64,000 nt of DNA from Sphingopyxis sp. L1A2A (GTDB lineage: Bacteria > Pseudomonadota > Alphaproteobacteria > Sphingomonadales > Sphingomonadaceae): assembly GCF_005502465.1 (NCBI RefSeq), contig NZ_SCOT01000015.1, positions 1 through 64,000 of the forward strand. Direction: 5' to 3'. Each line of letters begins with the position of its first letter. Position 1 is the first letter of the stretch. The position numbers were made by a program, and so were the translations under genes. The notes below the pieces were generated by a model. The model was not told the DNA's origin. It made no database searches and worked only from the letters and a program-made list of their open reading frames with translations. This document shows, piece by piece, positions 17,868 to 26,534 of this stretch.

Positions 17868-19202
17868 ATGATGCGATTCTGGCTGATCACCCTCACCGTG
17901 CTGATCCTGTTCGCGCCGACCGCGGCCGAAGCGCGCAAGGTCGCGCTGGTCATCGGCAACAGCGATTATGCCAACACCAGCCGCCTCGCCAATCCGGTCA
18001 ACGACATCAGGATCATCGCAGCCTCGGCGCGGCAAGCCGGGTTTGACGATGTCACCATCGCCGCCGACCTGTCGGTCAACGACTTCCAGAAAGCGATGCG
18101 CGATTTTCGCGCCAAGGCCGACGGCGCCGATGTCGCGATGGTCTATTTCGCCGGGCACGGGATCGAGGCGCAGGGCAAGAACTGGCTCATCCCCACCGAC
18201 GCGCAGCTGAAATCGGACCTCGACCTCCCTTATGAGGCGATCAACCTCGACCGGCTGATGGAATCGGTGTCGGGGGCGCAGATCCGCATGGTCGTGCTCG
18301 ATTCGTGCCGCAACAATCCGTTCGGCCGCTCGTGGCGATCGGGGACGCGCGCGGTGGTCAACGGGCTGGCGGCGGTCGAGGCCGACGATGTCCTCGTCAT
18401 CTTCGCCGCAGCACCAGGCCAGACCGCCGCCGACGGCACGACGGGCAATTCGCCCTTCGCAACCTCGCTCGCCAAGCGCCTGCCGCAGCCCGACGTCCCG
18501 GTGCAGCTGCTCGGCGGGCTGATCCGCGACGATGTCCTCGCGGCGACGGGCGGCAGCCAGCGGCCGTTTGTCAGCGCCAGCATCACCGGCACCCCGGTCT
18601 ATCTCGTCCCGCGCGCTGTGCCGACCGCGCCCAAGCCATCGGGCGACCGCAGCGGGCTCGAGGAGCTGCTGTGGAAGGGCGCGCTCGCCGAAAACAACGT
18701 CCGCGGCTTCAGCGCCTATCTCGCCGAATTTCCGGCGGGCAAATATGCCGGGCAGGCGGGCGACAATATCAGCCGGCTACAAAAAACGCCCGGTGCCGTG
18801 ACCGCACCCGTCACGATGACCGCGATGACCGAACCGGCCGCCGCCGCCCGCCCCGCGGCGCGCAAGTTCATCCTGACCAACGTCCGCGTCGACTGCGTCA
18901 AACTGACCGGCCGCCTCGGCCTCGGCCTGCCCGACCAGCTGTTCCTGCGCTTCAACACCGGCCAGCGCTTTCCCGAGGGCAAGAGCGACATTTATTCGAT
19001 CAAGAAGGGCGAAAGCTGGGCGGTGAACCAGAGCTTCGCGTTCGATCAGCCGGTCAGCCTGCAACTGCGCGAATTCGACGACATCGGCGGCAGCGACAAT
19101 ATCGGAACGATCGACCTGGGCGAAACGCCGGGGACGTTCACCCGCACGCTCGACGGCGATGCGAGCGATTATCGGGTGACCTATACGCTGACGGTGGGGT
19201 GA
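17868..19202 (+). CDS. Exported caspase-like (peptidase C14) protein with C-terminal beta domain
   Basis: A 444-residue protein with a signal peptide (about residues 1-22) and a caspase p20-like domain: KVALVIGNSDY at 24-34, the catalytic His in YFAGHG (His97) and catalytic Cys in VLDSCRNNPF (Cys147). After the catalytic domain (to about 245) comes a linker and a C-terminal part (about 325-444) predicted all-beta, starting RKFILTNVRVDC. Bacterial orthocaspases of this type are exported; the targets are unknown. AGAGAGG lies 8 nt before the first ATG. It probably shares a transcript with the methyltransferase. Confidence 0.88.
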   Translation: MMRFWLITLTVLILFAPTAAEARKVALVIGNSDYANTSRLANPVNDIRIIAASARQAGFDDVTIAADLSVNDFQKAMRDFRAKADGADVAMVYFAGHGIEAQGKNWLIPTDAQLKSDLDLPYEAINLDRLMESVSGAQIRMVVLDSCRNNPFGRSWRSGTRAVVNGLAAVEADDVLVIFAAAPGQTAADGTTGNSPFATSLAKRLPQPDVPVQLLGGLIRDDVLAATGGSQRPFVSASITGTPVYLVPRAVPTAPKPSGDRSGLEELLWKGALAENNVRGFSAYLAEFPAGKYAGQAGDNISRLQKTPGAVTAPVTMTAMTEPAAAARPAARKFILTNVRVDCVKLTGRLGLGLPDQLFLRFNTGQRFPEGKSDIYSIKKGESWAVNQSFAFDQPVSLQLREFDDIGGSDNIGTIDLGETPGTFTRTLDGDASDYRVTYTLTVG

Positions 19203-19213
19203 CGACTAAAAAG

Positions 19214-19307
19214 CCGTCGCCCCCGCGCAGGCGGGGGGCCGCTGTTGGCCTTTTTCCTGCTTTGCTGCGTAAACCGATTGCGGCCCCCGCCTTCGCGGGG
19301 GCGACGG
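19214..19307. repeat. Palindromic intergenic repeat, family D
   Basis: Inverted repeat with GC-rich arms starting ccgtcgcccccgcgcaggcg (left) and ending gcgggggcgacgg (right), separated by about 40 bp. It lies between the convergent caspase-like gene and trhO, so it may act as a bidirectional terminator-like structure. Confidence 0.8.
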
Positions 19308-19312
19308 TTAGA

Positions 19313-20041
19313 TTATTCCTTCTCCCCCACCTCGACCAGCCCATGTCCCACACTCACCCGCTCGTCGAAAACGAAACAGCTCCCGTGCCAGCGGCTCTCG
19401 GCCGCCGGAACCTGCTCCAGATACGCCAATATGCCGCCCTTCAGATGCACGACATCCTCGAAGCCTTCGTGGCGCAGGAATGCGGTCGATTTTTCGCAGC
19501 GGATGCCGCCGGTACAGAACATCGCGACGCGCTTGCCCGCAAACCGCCCGGCATTGGCGCGCCACCAGTCGGGGAACTCGCCAAAGCTCCTGGTCGCAGG
19601 ATCGACCGCGCCGTCGAAACTCCCATAACCGACCTCGAACCCGTTGCGCGTGTCGATCAGCACCGTATCGGGATCGTCGACCAGCGCGTTCCAGTCGGCA
19701 GGATCGACATAAGGCGCGGCGTCGCGCGCGGGGTCGAGCCCCGCGACCTTCAGCGTCACGATTTCCTTCTTCAAGCGTATCTTCAGCCGCTGGAACGGCA
19801 TTCCAGCGGCTGTCGAATATTTGACATCGAGCTCGGTGCAACCGGGTAGCGCGCGGATATGCGCGATCACCGCGGCAACGCTCTCGGCGCGGCCCGCGAT
19901 CGTCCCGTTGACCCCCTCGCGCGCCAGGAGCAACGTCCCCTTCACCCCCTGCGCGGCGCACAGGTCGATCAGCGGCTGGCGCAGCGCGGCGGGATCGCCG
20001 AACGGCGCGAAACGGTAGAGGGCAGCAACGGTGAAGGTCAT
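19313..20041 (-). CDS. trhO: tRNA uridine(34) hydroxylase TrhO (rhodanese family)
   Basis: A 242-residue protein of the UPF0176/YceA family, which hydroxylates U34 of tRNA with oxygen as the first step toward 5-carboxymethoxyuridine-type modification. It has the family N-terminal domain (GTLLLAREGVNGTIAG) and a rhodanese domain with the characteristic loop CTGGIRCEKS (Cys near residue 178). Length is slightly short of E. coli TrhO (about 350) but normal for alphaproteobacteria. Only a palindromic repeat separates it from the genes on each side. Confidence 0.92.
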   Translation of the reverse strand: MTFTVAALYRFAPFGDPAALRQPLIDLCAAQGVKGTLLLAREGVNGTIAGRAESVAAVIAHIRALPGCTELDVKYSTAAGMPFQRLKIRLKKEIVTLKVAGLDPARDAAPYVDPADWNALVDDPDTVLIDTRNGFEVGYGSFDGAVDPATRSFGEFPDWWRANAGRFAGKRVAMFCTGGIRCEKSTAFLRHEGFEDVVHLKGGILAYLEQVPAAESRWHGSCFVFDERVSVGHGLVEVGEKE

Positions 20042-20069
20042 AGCGCCGCCGCCTTAGACAAAAGCAGCC

Positions 20070-20165
20070 GTCATTGCGAGGAGCCGAAGGCGACGCGGCA
20101 ATCTCCAGCTATCGGCCTTGGGCAAGGCCGATAGCTGGAGATTGCTTCGCTCCGCTCGCAACGAC
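20070..20165. repeat. Palindromic intergenic repeat, family A
   Basis: Long inverted repeat; the inner arms caatctccagctatcggcctt and their complement are perfect around a 4-bp loop, and the outer parts match gtcattgcgag / ctcgcaacgac with mismatches. It lies between the GMC oxidoreductase gene end and the trhO start region. Confidence 0.88.
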
Positions 20166-20172
20166 GAACCGC

Positions 20173-22188
20173 CTATCGGAAAGGATCTCCCCGCCCCGTC
20201 GCATAATGCGCCATCGCCATCGTCGTCCATTGCGCGTTGACGCGGATGCAGCTGGGGAAAACGCTGGCGTCGGTGACCAGCACATTGGTCGTCCCATGCA
20301 CCCTGCAATCGAGGTCGACGATGCCGTGCGCCGGGTCTTCGTTGATCGCATTGCCGCCATGCGGGTGGCTGCTCGACAGCGTGACATCATCCTGTTCGCG
20401 GATCGCGCCCGCGAAAAACGCATCGACGTCCATGTCGGGGGTCACCACCTGCCCCTGCGCCAGCGCCGGATAACATTCGATCGCCCCCGCTGCGAAATGC
20501 ACCTTGGTCAGCGTCGCCATCGCATCGCGCAGCACCGGCAAATCGTCGGTCGCATCGAGCTGGAACTGTAATTTGTCATCGACCACTCGCCCACGCCGGT
20601 CGGCGGGGAACAAGATGCCCGCCGAATGCACCCGCCCGAAATTCTTCATCCGGTCGGCATGGTCAGCGAACCAGCCGGGCATCAGCGACGCCATCGACAT
20701 CGGCGGCTGGAAATGGCTTTCGAGCAGATAATCGCCGACATCGACATAGCTCGACATCTGGTCCTCGTCCCACGCATCGCCGCCGACCCCATCGGGCATC
20801 AGCGCCACCACCGGCGAAGCGACGTTGAGCGACACCTGATAGCCGGTGCCGTCGATGTCGCTGCGGTCGAGCAGTTTCGACGACGCGATCGTGCCCCCCG
20901 CGACGACCACGCCGACCCGCGCGCGCACCATCACGCGCACGTCGCCGGGCAACACCAGCACCACCGCCTCGGCCTCGCGCCGCCCGTCATAGGCGGTTTG
21001 CCAGACGATCTGTTCGGCCTTGGTCCCCGGCAGGATGCGCGCGCCATGGTCGCGGCACGCTGCGGGCAGATAGGTCTGCGCCACCCCCAAGCGGCGGCCA
21101 TAGGGACAACCCGAATTGCAGTAACCGCAATAGGCACAGGCATTGGGGGTGTTCGGCGGCCCGAAATTCTTGGCGAACCAGTCGGTGACCGCGCGCGCAT
21201 CGCGCGGGTTACCCGACGCCGCGGCAAAGCTGCGCCACCCCTCGATCAAATGCGGCCCGTTGTGCCGCCCGCTGCGCGGCTCGATCCGCGCGATGCCCAG
21301 CTTGGCCTGGACCGCGTCATAGCTCGCGTGGAACGCCGCGGCGTCGATCGGCGCGCCGATACTCGCCCATTTCGCCAGCACATCCCGCGCGTCGGGGTGC
21401 GTGCGCCCCGCCTCGTTGACGCGCAAACAGATGCCGTTGTTGATCGTCGACGATCCGCCGACACAGCGCCCTTGGAACACCACAAAATCGCGGTTGGTCG
21501 ATGTCTGCAGCGCGCCATGTTTGTACAGCTGCGCGATCATCTCCAGCTCGTGGTGGTGGATCTTGTGCGACGGGAAAAACGGCCCCGCCTCGACGATCAG
21601 CACCTTATACCCCTGCGCCGCGATGTTATGCGCCGCGACCGCTCCGCCCGCGCCCGACCCGATCACCACGACGTCATATTCGTCGCCCAGCGTGGTGGCA
21701 TCAAGGATATGTGCGGGATCGATCTCGCGGCCGACGACGGGCTTGATCTCCACCTCGTCGTCGCCGCGCACGCGGTGCTTGGGCAGCTTGAACCCGATCT
21801 GGCGGTGCACCGGATTGGCGGCGTTGGCGTCCTGATCGCCCGGTTCCAATCCCGGCTGCCAATGCCCGTAATAGCAGGCGTAAACGATGCCGCGCAGCCG
21901 CGCCATGTCCTGAAACAGGTCGATCTGGCTGTCCTGGAGCCGGTCCTTCAGCTTTTCGGCGCGCCCGGCGACGTCATCCTCGGTAAAAAACGGCCCGCCC
22001 AGCACCAGTTCGGTCGCGGTCAGCGACAGCCGGATCTCGTCGAGCTTGGTCCCGCCGACCTTCGCGAACAGCTCGCTGATATTGTCGACGACCTGATCGG
22101 CGGTGATCGCCATGTCGGCCCCGAAAAACAGCGCCTCGGTCAGCGCCTTCAGAAATTTGCGTTGCCCCGATCCAAATGGTGCCGTCAT
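20173..22188 (-). CDS. GMC-family oxidoreductase with cysteine cluster
   Basis: A 671-residue FAD-dependent oxidoreductase of the glucose-methanol-choline family. The N-terminal 190 residues form a helical extension; the FAD-binding VVIGSGAGGAVAAHNIA is at about 205-221; GGSSTINNGICLR marks the GMC flavin region; the C-terminus has SSSHPHGGNAINEDP and TDASVFPSCIRVNAQWTTMA with the catalytic histidine area. A Cys cluster CAYCGYCNSGCPYG (near residue 355) is as in long-chain alcohol oxidase-like members. ATG 22188 follows GGGGG; the frame open to 22473 is not supported. The substrate (alcohol, sugar or steroid) cannot be fixed. Confidence 0.85.
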   Translation of the reverse strand: MTAPFGSGQRKFLKALTEALFFGADMAITADQVVDNISELFAKVGGTKLDEIRLSLTATELVLGGPFFTEDDVAGRAEKLKDRLQDSQIDLFQDMARLRGIVYACYYGHWQPGLEPGDQDANAANPVHRQIGFKLPKHRVRGDDEVEIKPVVGREIDPAHILDATTLGDEYDVVVIGSGAGGAVAAHNIAAQGYKVLIVEAGPFFPSHKIHHHELEMIAQLYKHGALQTSTNRDFVVFQGRCVGGSSTINNGICLRVNEAGRTHPDARDVLAKWASIGAPIDAAAFHASYDAVQAKLGIARIEPRSGRHNGPHLIEGWRSFAAASGNPRDARAVTDWFAKNFGPPNTPNACAYCGYCNSGCPYGRRLGVAQTYLPAACRDHGARILPGTKAEQIVWQTAYDGRREAEAVVLVLPGDVRVMVRARVGVVVAGGTIASSKLLDRSDIDGTGYQVSLNVASPVVALMPDGVGGDAWDEDQMSSYVDVGDYLLESHFQPPMSMASLMPGWFADHADRMKNFGRVHSAGILFPADRRGRVVDDKLQFQLDATDDLPVLRDAMATLTKVHFAAGAIECYPALAQGQVVTPDMDVDAFFAGAIREQDDVTLSSSHPHGGNAINEDPAHGIVDLDCRVHGTTNVLVTDASVFPSCIRVNAQWTTMAMAHYATGRGDPFR

Positions 22189-22540
22189 CGCCCTGCCCCC
22201 TGCTTGCCCCGCTTGGCAATTTGCCGGGTTATAGAGGGTGATGGCAAGGCGTATTGTATCGAAGCGGCGGCAATGGGGGAGCGAGCCGACATTGCCGTGT
22301 TTGCTTATCCCGGGCAGGGGCTGCGATCCGGTCGGCGCGTGCACCGGGCCATCATGCCAAAGTTCAGGAAAGTTCAGCCTCGTGCAGCGCCCGATTTGTC
22401 GTGTTCGGTGGACAGAGGGCGGCCGGATCCTGGCCGCATCCGGAATCCGGACGGCGACCGCTTTTGCCGACAAATTGAAAGAGCTGCGATGAAGGCTGGC
22501 ACAGCGGAATAATGTAGGACAGCGTTTTTTTTGAGCGGCG
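22189..22540. other. Gene-free stretch upstream of the GMC oxidoreductase
   Basis: No coding region with a plausible start and codon pattern is visible here on either strand. It should hold the promoter of the leftward GMC gene. Less GC-rich than the neighbouring genes in places (for example a tttttttt run at about 22525), it passes into two palindromic repeats at its right end. Confidence 0.5.
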
Positions 22541-22571
22541 GATGTCCGCTTTGGGGTGGAGAGCGGACATC
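22541..22571. repeat. Short palindrome, family F
   Basis: Perfect arms gatgtccgct (22541-22550) and agcggacatc (22562-22571) around an 11-bp loop (ttggggtggag). It sits 6 bp from the next palindrome. The gtccgc...gcggac pattern resembles a dispersed sphingomonad repeat; that family link is from memory and not verified. Confidence 0.65.
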
Positions 22572-22577
22572 ACCCAC

Positions 22578-22651
22578 CTTCGTCATTCCCGCGAAAGCGG
22601 GAACCGGCAGCAACGTCGGACTGGGTTCCCGCTTTCGCGGGAATGACGAAG
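22578..22651. repeat. Palindromic intergenic repeat, family B
   Basis: Perfect 28-bp arms: 22578-22605 (starting cttcgtcattcccgcgaaag) and 22624-22651, with an 18-bp loop. It sits about 110 bp upstream of the acyltransferase gene. Confidence 0.9.
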
Positions 22652-22759
22652 TGATGGGGAATCCAATGTCGTCTGCCGATCGCCAGCCGTCATTCGCGAT
22701 CGTCGGCGAAGGCCAGTGGACAGCACGCAATCGCGCTGGACCTATTCGATCGACCCCCG

Positions 22760-23788
22760 ATGCGGCGTATCAATTGGATCGAAATCATTTCGCGATACCA
22801 GCGGCCAATGGCGGTGCATCGACTATCGGGGCTGGATATGTTGCGTGGCATCGCCGCGATCGTCGTGGCGTTCAACCACGCCGCCGATCTGGCAGGCCTG
22901 CCCAGTTTTGTCAGTCGCAGCTATCTTGCCGTCGACTTCTTTTTCCTGCTCTCCGGATTTGTGATCGCGGCGACCTTTGAAACCAGAATGTCCGCAATGG
23001 GGGTCGTGCGGTTTCTGCACGCGCGCTGGTTCCGGCTCTTGCCCATGATAGCGATGGGTGTGGCAATTTCGGCCGCCATCTATTTGGGCTCGGGCGCCAA
23101 CCCCTATCTGACGGCCGCATGCGCGGCACTGGCTTTGGCATTTCTTCCGATGTCGAACGGCATATTCTATATGAACAACCCGATGTGGTCGGTCCATTTT
23201 GAACTGGTTGCCAACGCCGCGCACACCATTTTCCTGCGCCGGATATCATCGGCAGGACTGGCCCTGGTTGCGATCGGCTGTTTGACCACCATTGTCTTTG
23301 CACATGGCTGGCGAGATATGGATGTCGGCCAGGGCGATCGCTATCTCTTGGGGATCCCGCGCGTCCTGATGTCCTATTCGCTGGGGATCCTGCTGTGGCG
23401 GGTCAATGCCGCCACAGCGCGCGGCCCGGCTTGGCTGGCCTTCATTCTGTTGCCGCTGGCCATTTTGATCGCTTCGCAGCTGGGTTGGGCGGACTATATT
23501 GTCGTCTTGCTGCTCAACCCGATCATCCTGCTGTGCGGGTTGGGGTTCGACGAAGACAGCAGCTATCGGCCGATTGCGAGTTTTATCGGGGCGTGGTCCT
23601 TCCCGTTATATGCTCTCCATTGGCCGGTTCAGGACATCGCGCTGGGGAGCGGCCAAAGCTGGCTTGCCGCTTTTGCATGGTCGATTGGCGTCTCCCTTGC
23701 CGTCGGGCTCCTGCTCGATCGCCGGGTCCGCGCTGCATCGCTGGCGTCGTCCGGATTGAAATTGGCTTTCCTCCGGCGGCGATCCTGA
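22760..23788 (+). CDS. Acyltransferase family 3 membrane protein (OafA/YrhL-like)
   Basis: A 342-residue polytopic membrane acyltransferase, expected to O-acetylate or succinylate a surface glycan. It shows the family N-terminal LSGLDMLRGIAAIVVAFNHAADL (first half quoted; catalytic His in FNH), followed by FFFLLSGFVIA and about ten hydrophobic helices, ending with YALHWPVQDI. No clear Shine-Dalgarno sequence supports ATG 22760; ATG 22808 is an alternative. Its third-codon GC looks lower than in neighbouring genes and it is flanked by palindromic repeats, so a later insertion is possible. Confidence 0.85.
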   Translation: MRRINWIEIISRYQRPMAVHRLSGLDMLRGIAAIVVAFNHAADLAGLPSFVSRSYLAVDFFFLLSGFVIAATFETRMSAMGVVRFLHARWFRLLPMIAMGVAISAAIYLGSGANPYLTAACAALALAFLPMSNGIFYMNNPMWSVHFELVANAAHTIFLRRISSAGLALVAIGCLTTIVFAHGWRDMDVGQGDRYLLGIPRVLMSYSLGILLWRVNAATARGPAWLAFILLPLAILIASQLGWADYIVVLLLNPIILLCGLGFDEDSSYRPIASFIGAWSFPLYALHWPVQDIALGSGQSWLAAFAWSIGVSLAVGLLLDRRVRAASLASSGLKLAFLRRRS

Positions 23789-23827
23789 GGTCAGGATCCG
23801 CACGGACCCGGCCGTGCGGCGCTGCCC

Positions 23828-25930
23828 CTATCCCGCCGCCTTTTTCGCCTGCCGGAACTTGTGGAGCAGCGGTTCGGTATAACCCGACGGCTGCGTCACC
23901 CCGTCAAAGATCAGCGCGCGCGCGGCCCGGTAGGCGATGCCGTCGGGGGTCAGCTTCTCGTACAGCGGGTCGCCCGCATTCTGCCCATCGACCTTCGCCG
24001 CCATCCGCACCAGCGCCGCGTCGACTTGGGTCTCCGAGCACACGCCATGCAACAACCAGTTCGCCAGCGCCTGTGACGCAATCCGCAGCGTCGCGCGGTC
24101 CTCCATCAGGCCGACGTCGTCGATGTCGGGCACCTTCGAGCAACCGACGCCCTGATCGATCCAGCGCACGACATAGCCCAAAATGCCCTGGCAATTATTA
24201 TCGAGCTCGCGCGCAATTTCGGCCTCGCTCCAGTTGCGACCCGCGGCGACCGGGATATTCAGCAACCGGTCGAGCGACGGCACCGCCTCGCCCGCGATCT
24301 CCTGCTGCCGCGCGAACACATCGACCGCATGATAATGCAGCGCATGCAGCGTCGCCGCGGTCGGCGACGGCACCCAGGCGGTGTTTGCACCCGATTTGGG
24401 ATGGCCGATCTTGGCTTCCAGCATCCCCTTCATCAGGTCGGGCATCGCCCACATGCCCTTGCCGATCTGCGCCTTGCCCGACAGCCCGCAGGCAAGGCCG
24501 ATGCGGACGTTGCGATCCTCGTAGGACGCGATCCAGTCGCTCGCCTTCATCTCGCCCTTGGGGATCATCGGGCCCGCGCGCATCGAAGTGTGGATTTCGT
24601 CGCCGGTGCGGTCGAGGAAGCCGGTGTTGATGAAGACGATGCGGTCCTTCACCGCGTGGATGCACGCGGCCAGATTGGCGCTCGTCCGCCGTTCCTCGTC
24701 CATCACCCCGACCTTCATCGTATGGCGCGGCAGGCCCAGCATATCCTCGACCGCGTCGAACAATCGGTCGGTGAAGCCGCATTCCTCGGGGCCATGCTGC
24801 TTGGGCTTGACGATATAGATGCTGCCCGCGCGGCTGTTGGTGAGGGCGCCGAGACCTTTGAGGTCGTGGAGCGAGCATAGCGCGGTGATCACCGCATCGC
24901 ACAGCCCCTCGGGGGCTTCGCTGCCATCGGGTAGCCGGATCATCGGCGTCGTCATCAGATGCCCGACGTTGCGCACGAACATCACGCTGCGGCCGTGGAG
25001 CACGAAGGCTTCGCCCGCCGGCGATGTCCATTCGCGGTCGGCCGCCATCGCGCGCGTCACGGTTGCCCCGCCTTTGGCGAAACTTTCGGTCAGATCGCCG
25101 CGCATCAGGCCCAGCCAGTTGCTGTAGCCGAGCACTTTGTCTTCACCGTCGACCGCCGCGACGCTGTCCTCCAGGTCGATGATCGTCGTCAGCGCCGCTT
25201 CGAGCACAACATCGGCGATGCCGGCCGGATCGGTTCTACCGATCGGATGGCCGCGATCGAAGATTACTTCAACATGCAACCCATTGTGCCGGAATAGCAG
25301 CGAGCGTTCGGTCGATCCCACGGGCTGTCCGTCTTCGCATATAAATAGCTCAACCTCAGCCCGATCTTTCACATCTTCCCATGGAATCGCCAGAGGTGCG
25401 ACCTCATTCAGAAACGCCTTGGCGCGCGCGATCACCGCTGCGCCGCGTGCCGCGTCATAACCGCCCGGAATTGCGGGCGGCGCGTCGAGTGCGTCGGTGC
25501 CATAGAGCGCATCATAGAGGCTGCCCCAGCGCGCATTGGCGGCATTGAGCGCGAAGCGCGCGTTGAGCGCGGGGACGACGAGCTGCGGTCCCGCCATCGT
25601 CGCGATTTCGGGATCGACATTCTGGGTGCCAATTTTGAACGGCGCGGGTTCGGGGACAAGATAGCCGATTTTGCGCAAGAACGCCTGATAGGCGGCAGCG
25701 TCATGCGCCTGGCCCACACGCCCGTGGTGCCATGCGTCGATCTGGACCTGCAAATCCTCGCGCTTGATGAGCAAAGCGGCATTTTCAGGCGTGAATTTGC
25801 CCAACAGGCCCGCGAAATCGGCCCAGAACTTGGCTGCATCCAGCCCCGTCCCCGGCAGCGCGCGCGCCTCGATAAACTCCGCCAGTCGCGAATCGACGGA
25901 CAGGCCTGCACGGTCGAGAAATTCGGTCAT
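23828..25930 (-). CDS. glcB: Malate synthase G
   Basis: A 700-residue cytoplasmic enzyme condensing glyoxylate with acetyl-CoA to malate. Full length for the G isoform (about 720). Recognisable blocks include TTIIDLEDSVAAVDGEDK (catalytic Asp/Glu area near residue 265), FVRNVGHLMT, YIVKPKQHGPEE, KVGVMDEERRTS and the C-terminal Cys-containing AWLHGVCSE-type region (LANWLLHGVCSETQV). It stands alone on the minus strand; a small WYL-like gene diverges upstream. Isocitrate lyase is not in the window, so its glyoxylate source is unknown here. Confidence 0.95.
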   Translation of the reverse strand: MTEFLDRAGLSVDSRLAEFIEARALPGTGLDAAKFWADFAGLLGKFTPENAALLIKREDLQVQIDAWHHGRVGQAHDAAAYQAFLRKIGYLVPEPAPFKIGTQNVDPEIATMAGPQLVVPALNARFALNAANARWGSLYDALYGTDALDAPPAIPGGYDAARGAAVIARAKAFLNEVAPLAIPWEDVKDRAEVELFICEDGQPVGSTERSLLFRHNGLHVEVIFDRGHPIGRTDPAGIADVVLEAALTTIIDLEDSVAAVDGEDKVLGYSNWLGLMRGDLTESFAKGGATVTRAMAADREWTSPAGEAFVLHGRSVMFVRNVGHLMTTPMIRLPDGSEAPEGLCDAVITALCSLHDLKGLGALTNSRAGSIYIVKPKQHGPEECGFTDRLFDAVEDMLGLPRHTMKVGVMDEERRTSANLAACIHAVKDRIVFINTGFLDRTGDEIHTSMRAGPMIPKGEMKASDWIASYEDRNVRIGLACGLSGKAQIGKGMWAMPDLMKGMLEAKIGHPKSGANTAWVPSPTAATLHALHYHAVDVFARQQEIAGEAVPSLDRLLNIPVAAGRNWSEAEIARELDNNCQGILGYVVRWIDQGVGCSKVPDIDDVGLMEDRATLRIASQALANWLLHGVCSETQVDAALVRMAAKVDGQNAGDPLYEKLTPDGIAYRAARALIFDGVTQPSGYTEPLLHKFRQAKKAAG

Positions 25931-26089
25931 TTAAGCACCCTCTGGTCGGCGCGGCTGCGCCCGTGGACCCGGGGAGGAAAGGGCCGCCGCCCTATGCCGC
26001 GATTGTCCCGCAATGGCAATGGCGGCGATTTCACGCATAGGATTTCACGCGATCGGTTGCGTTTCGGCACTTGCCGGGAACGTTAGCAT

Positions 26090-26110
26090 GTGCATTATGT
26101 TGCAATGCAC
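26090..26110. promoter_or_regulatory. Operator-like palindrome upstream of the WYL-like gene
   Basis: Inverted repeat gtgcatt (26090-26096), 7-bp spacer, aatgcac (26104-26110), in an AT-rich island of the 215-bp gap between divergent glcB and the 26146 gene, 36 bp before the latter's start. A second, nearly symmetrical frame (attatgttg...caacgtaat) overlaps it. The binding protein is unknown. Confidence 0.4.
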
Positions 26111-26145
26111 AACGTAATCTCCCCCCTCCTCCCCAAGGCCAGATC

Positions 26146-26445
26146 ATGAGCGAAACCCGGTTGACGCTGATGGAAGCGATCGCGCGCAAGCGCGTCGTGA
26201 CCGCCCAGTATAATGGCCAGTTGATGAAACTCGCGCCGCACCAGATGTTCGAACGCCGCGGCGACCTGTTCGTCAGCGCGCTCAACCTCGACAAGAGCTG
26301 GCGGTCCGACGACGAACGGCGGCTCGGCCAATTCAAGCTCGACGGCCTCGTCGCACCGGCGCTGATCGACGCCAGTTTCGACCCCTTGCCCTCGTTCGAA
26401 GCCGCACCGCCGCAAAGCGACGACACACTGCTGCTCGCGGTCTGA
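26146..26445 (+). CDS. Small protein resembling a WYL domain
   Basis: A 99-residue cytoplasmic protein. It starts with TLMEAIARKRVVTAQYNG, then LAPHQMFERRGDLFVSALN and RRLGQFKLDGL, the order and spacing of a stand-alone WYL-type beta domain (Sm-like fold), a ligand or nucleic-acid sensing module. No DNA-binding domain is attached. ATG 26146 has AAGG 7 nt upstream. The last 25 residues are Asp/Pro-rich. The domain call is by eye and the function is unknown; an HMM search would settle it. Confidence 0.6.
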   Translation: MSETRLTLMEAIARKRVVTAQYNGQLMKLAPHQMFERRGDLFVSALNLDKSWRSDDERRLGQFKLDGLVAPALIDASFDPLPSFEAAPPQSDDTLLLAV

Positions 26446-26534
26446 CCGCCGTACCATAACCGCGGGTCATGGTCGGCCGATGATTCATCCTCGGCGGGGG
26501 TGGCAAGCCCCGCGCCGCTCGCTATAGCCGTGCG

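Noticed and set aside
20626-22512. A 628-residue plus-strand frame opposite the GMC gene
   Set aside because: Shadow of the GMC oxidoreductase; no supported start or domain.
22189-22540. A tRNA or small RNA in the gap before the acyltransferase gene
   Set aside because: No cloverleaf, CCA-end or terminator pattern was seen; only promoter-like sequence can be argued.
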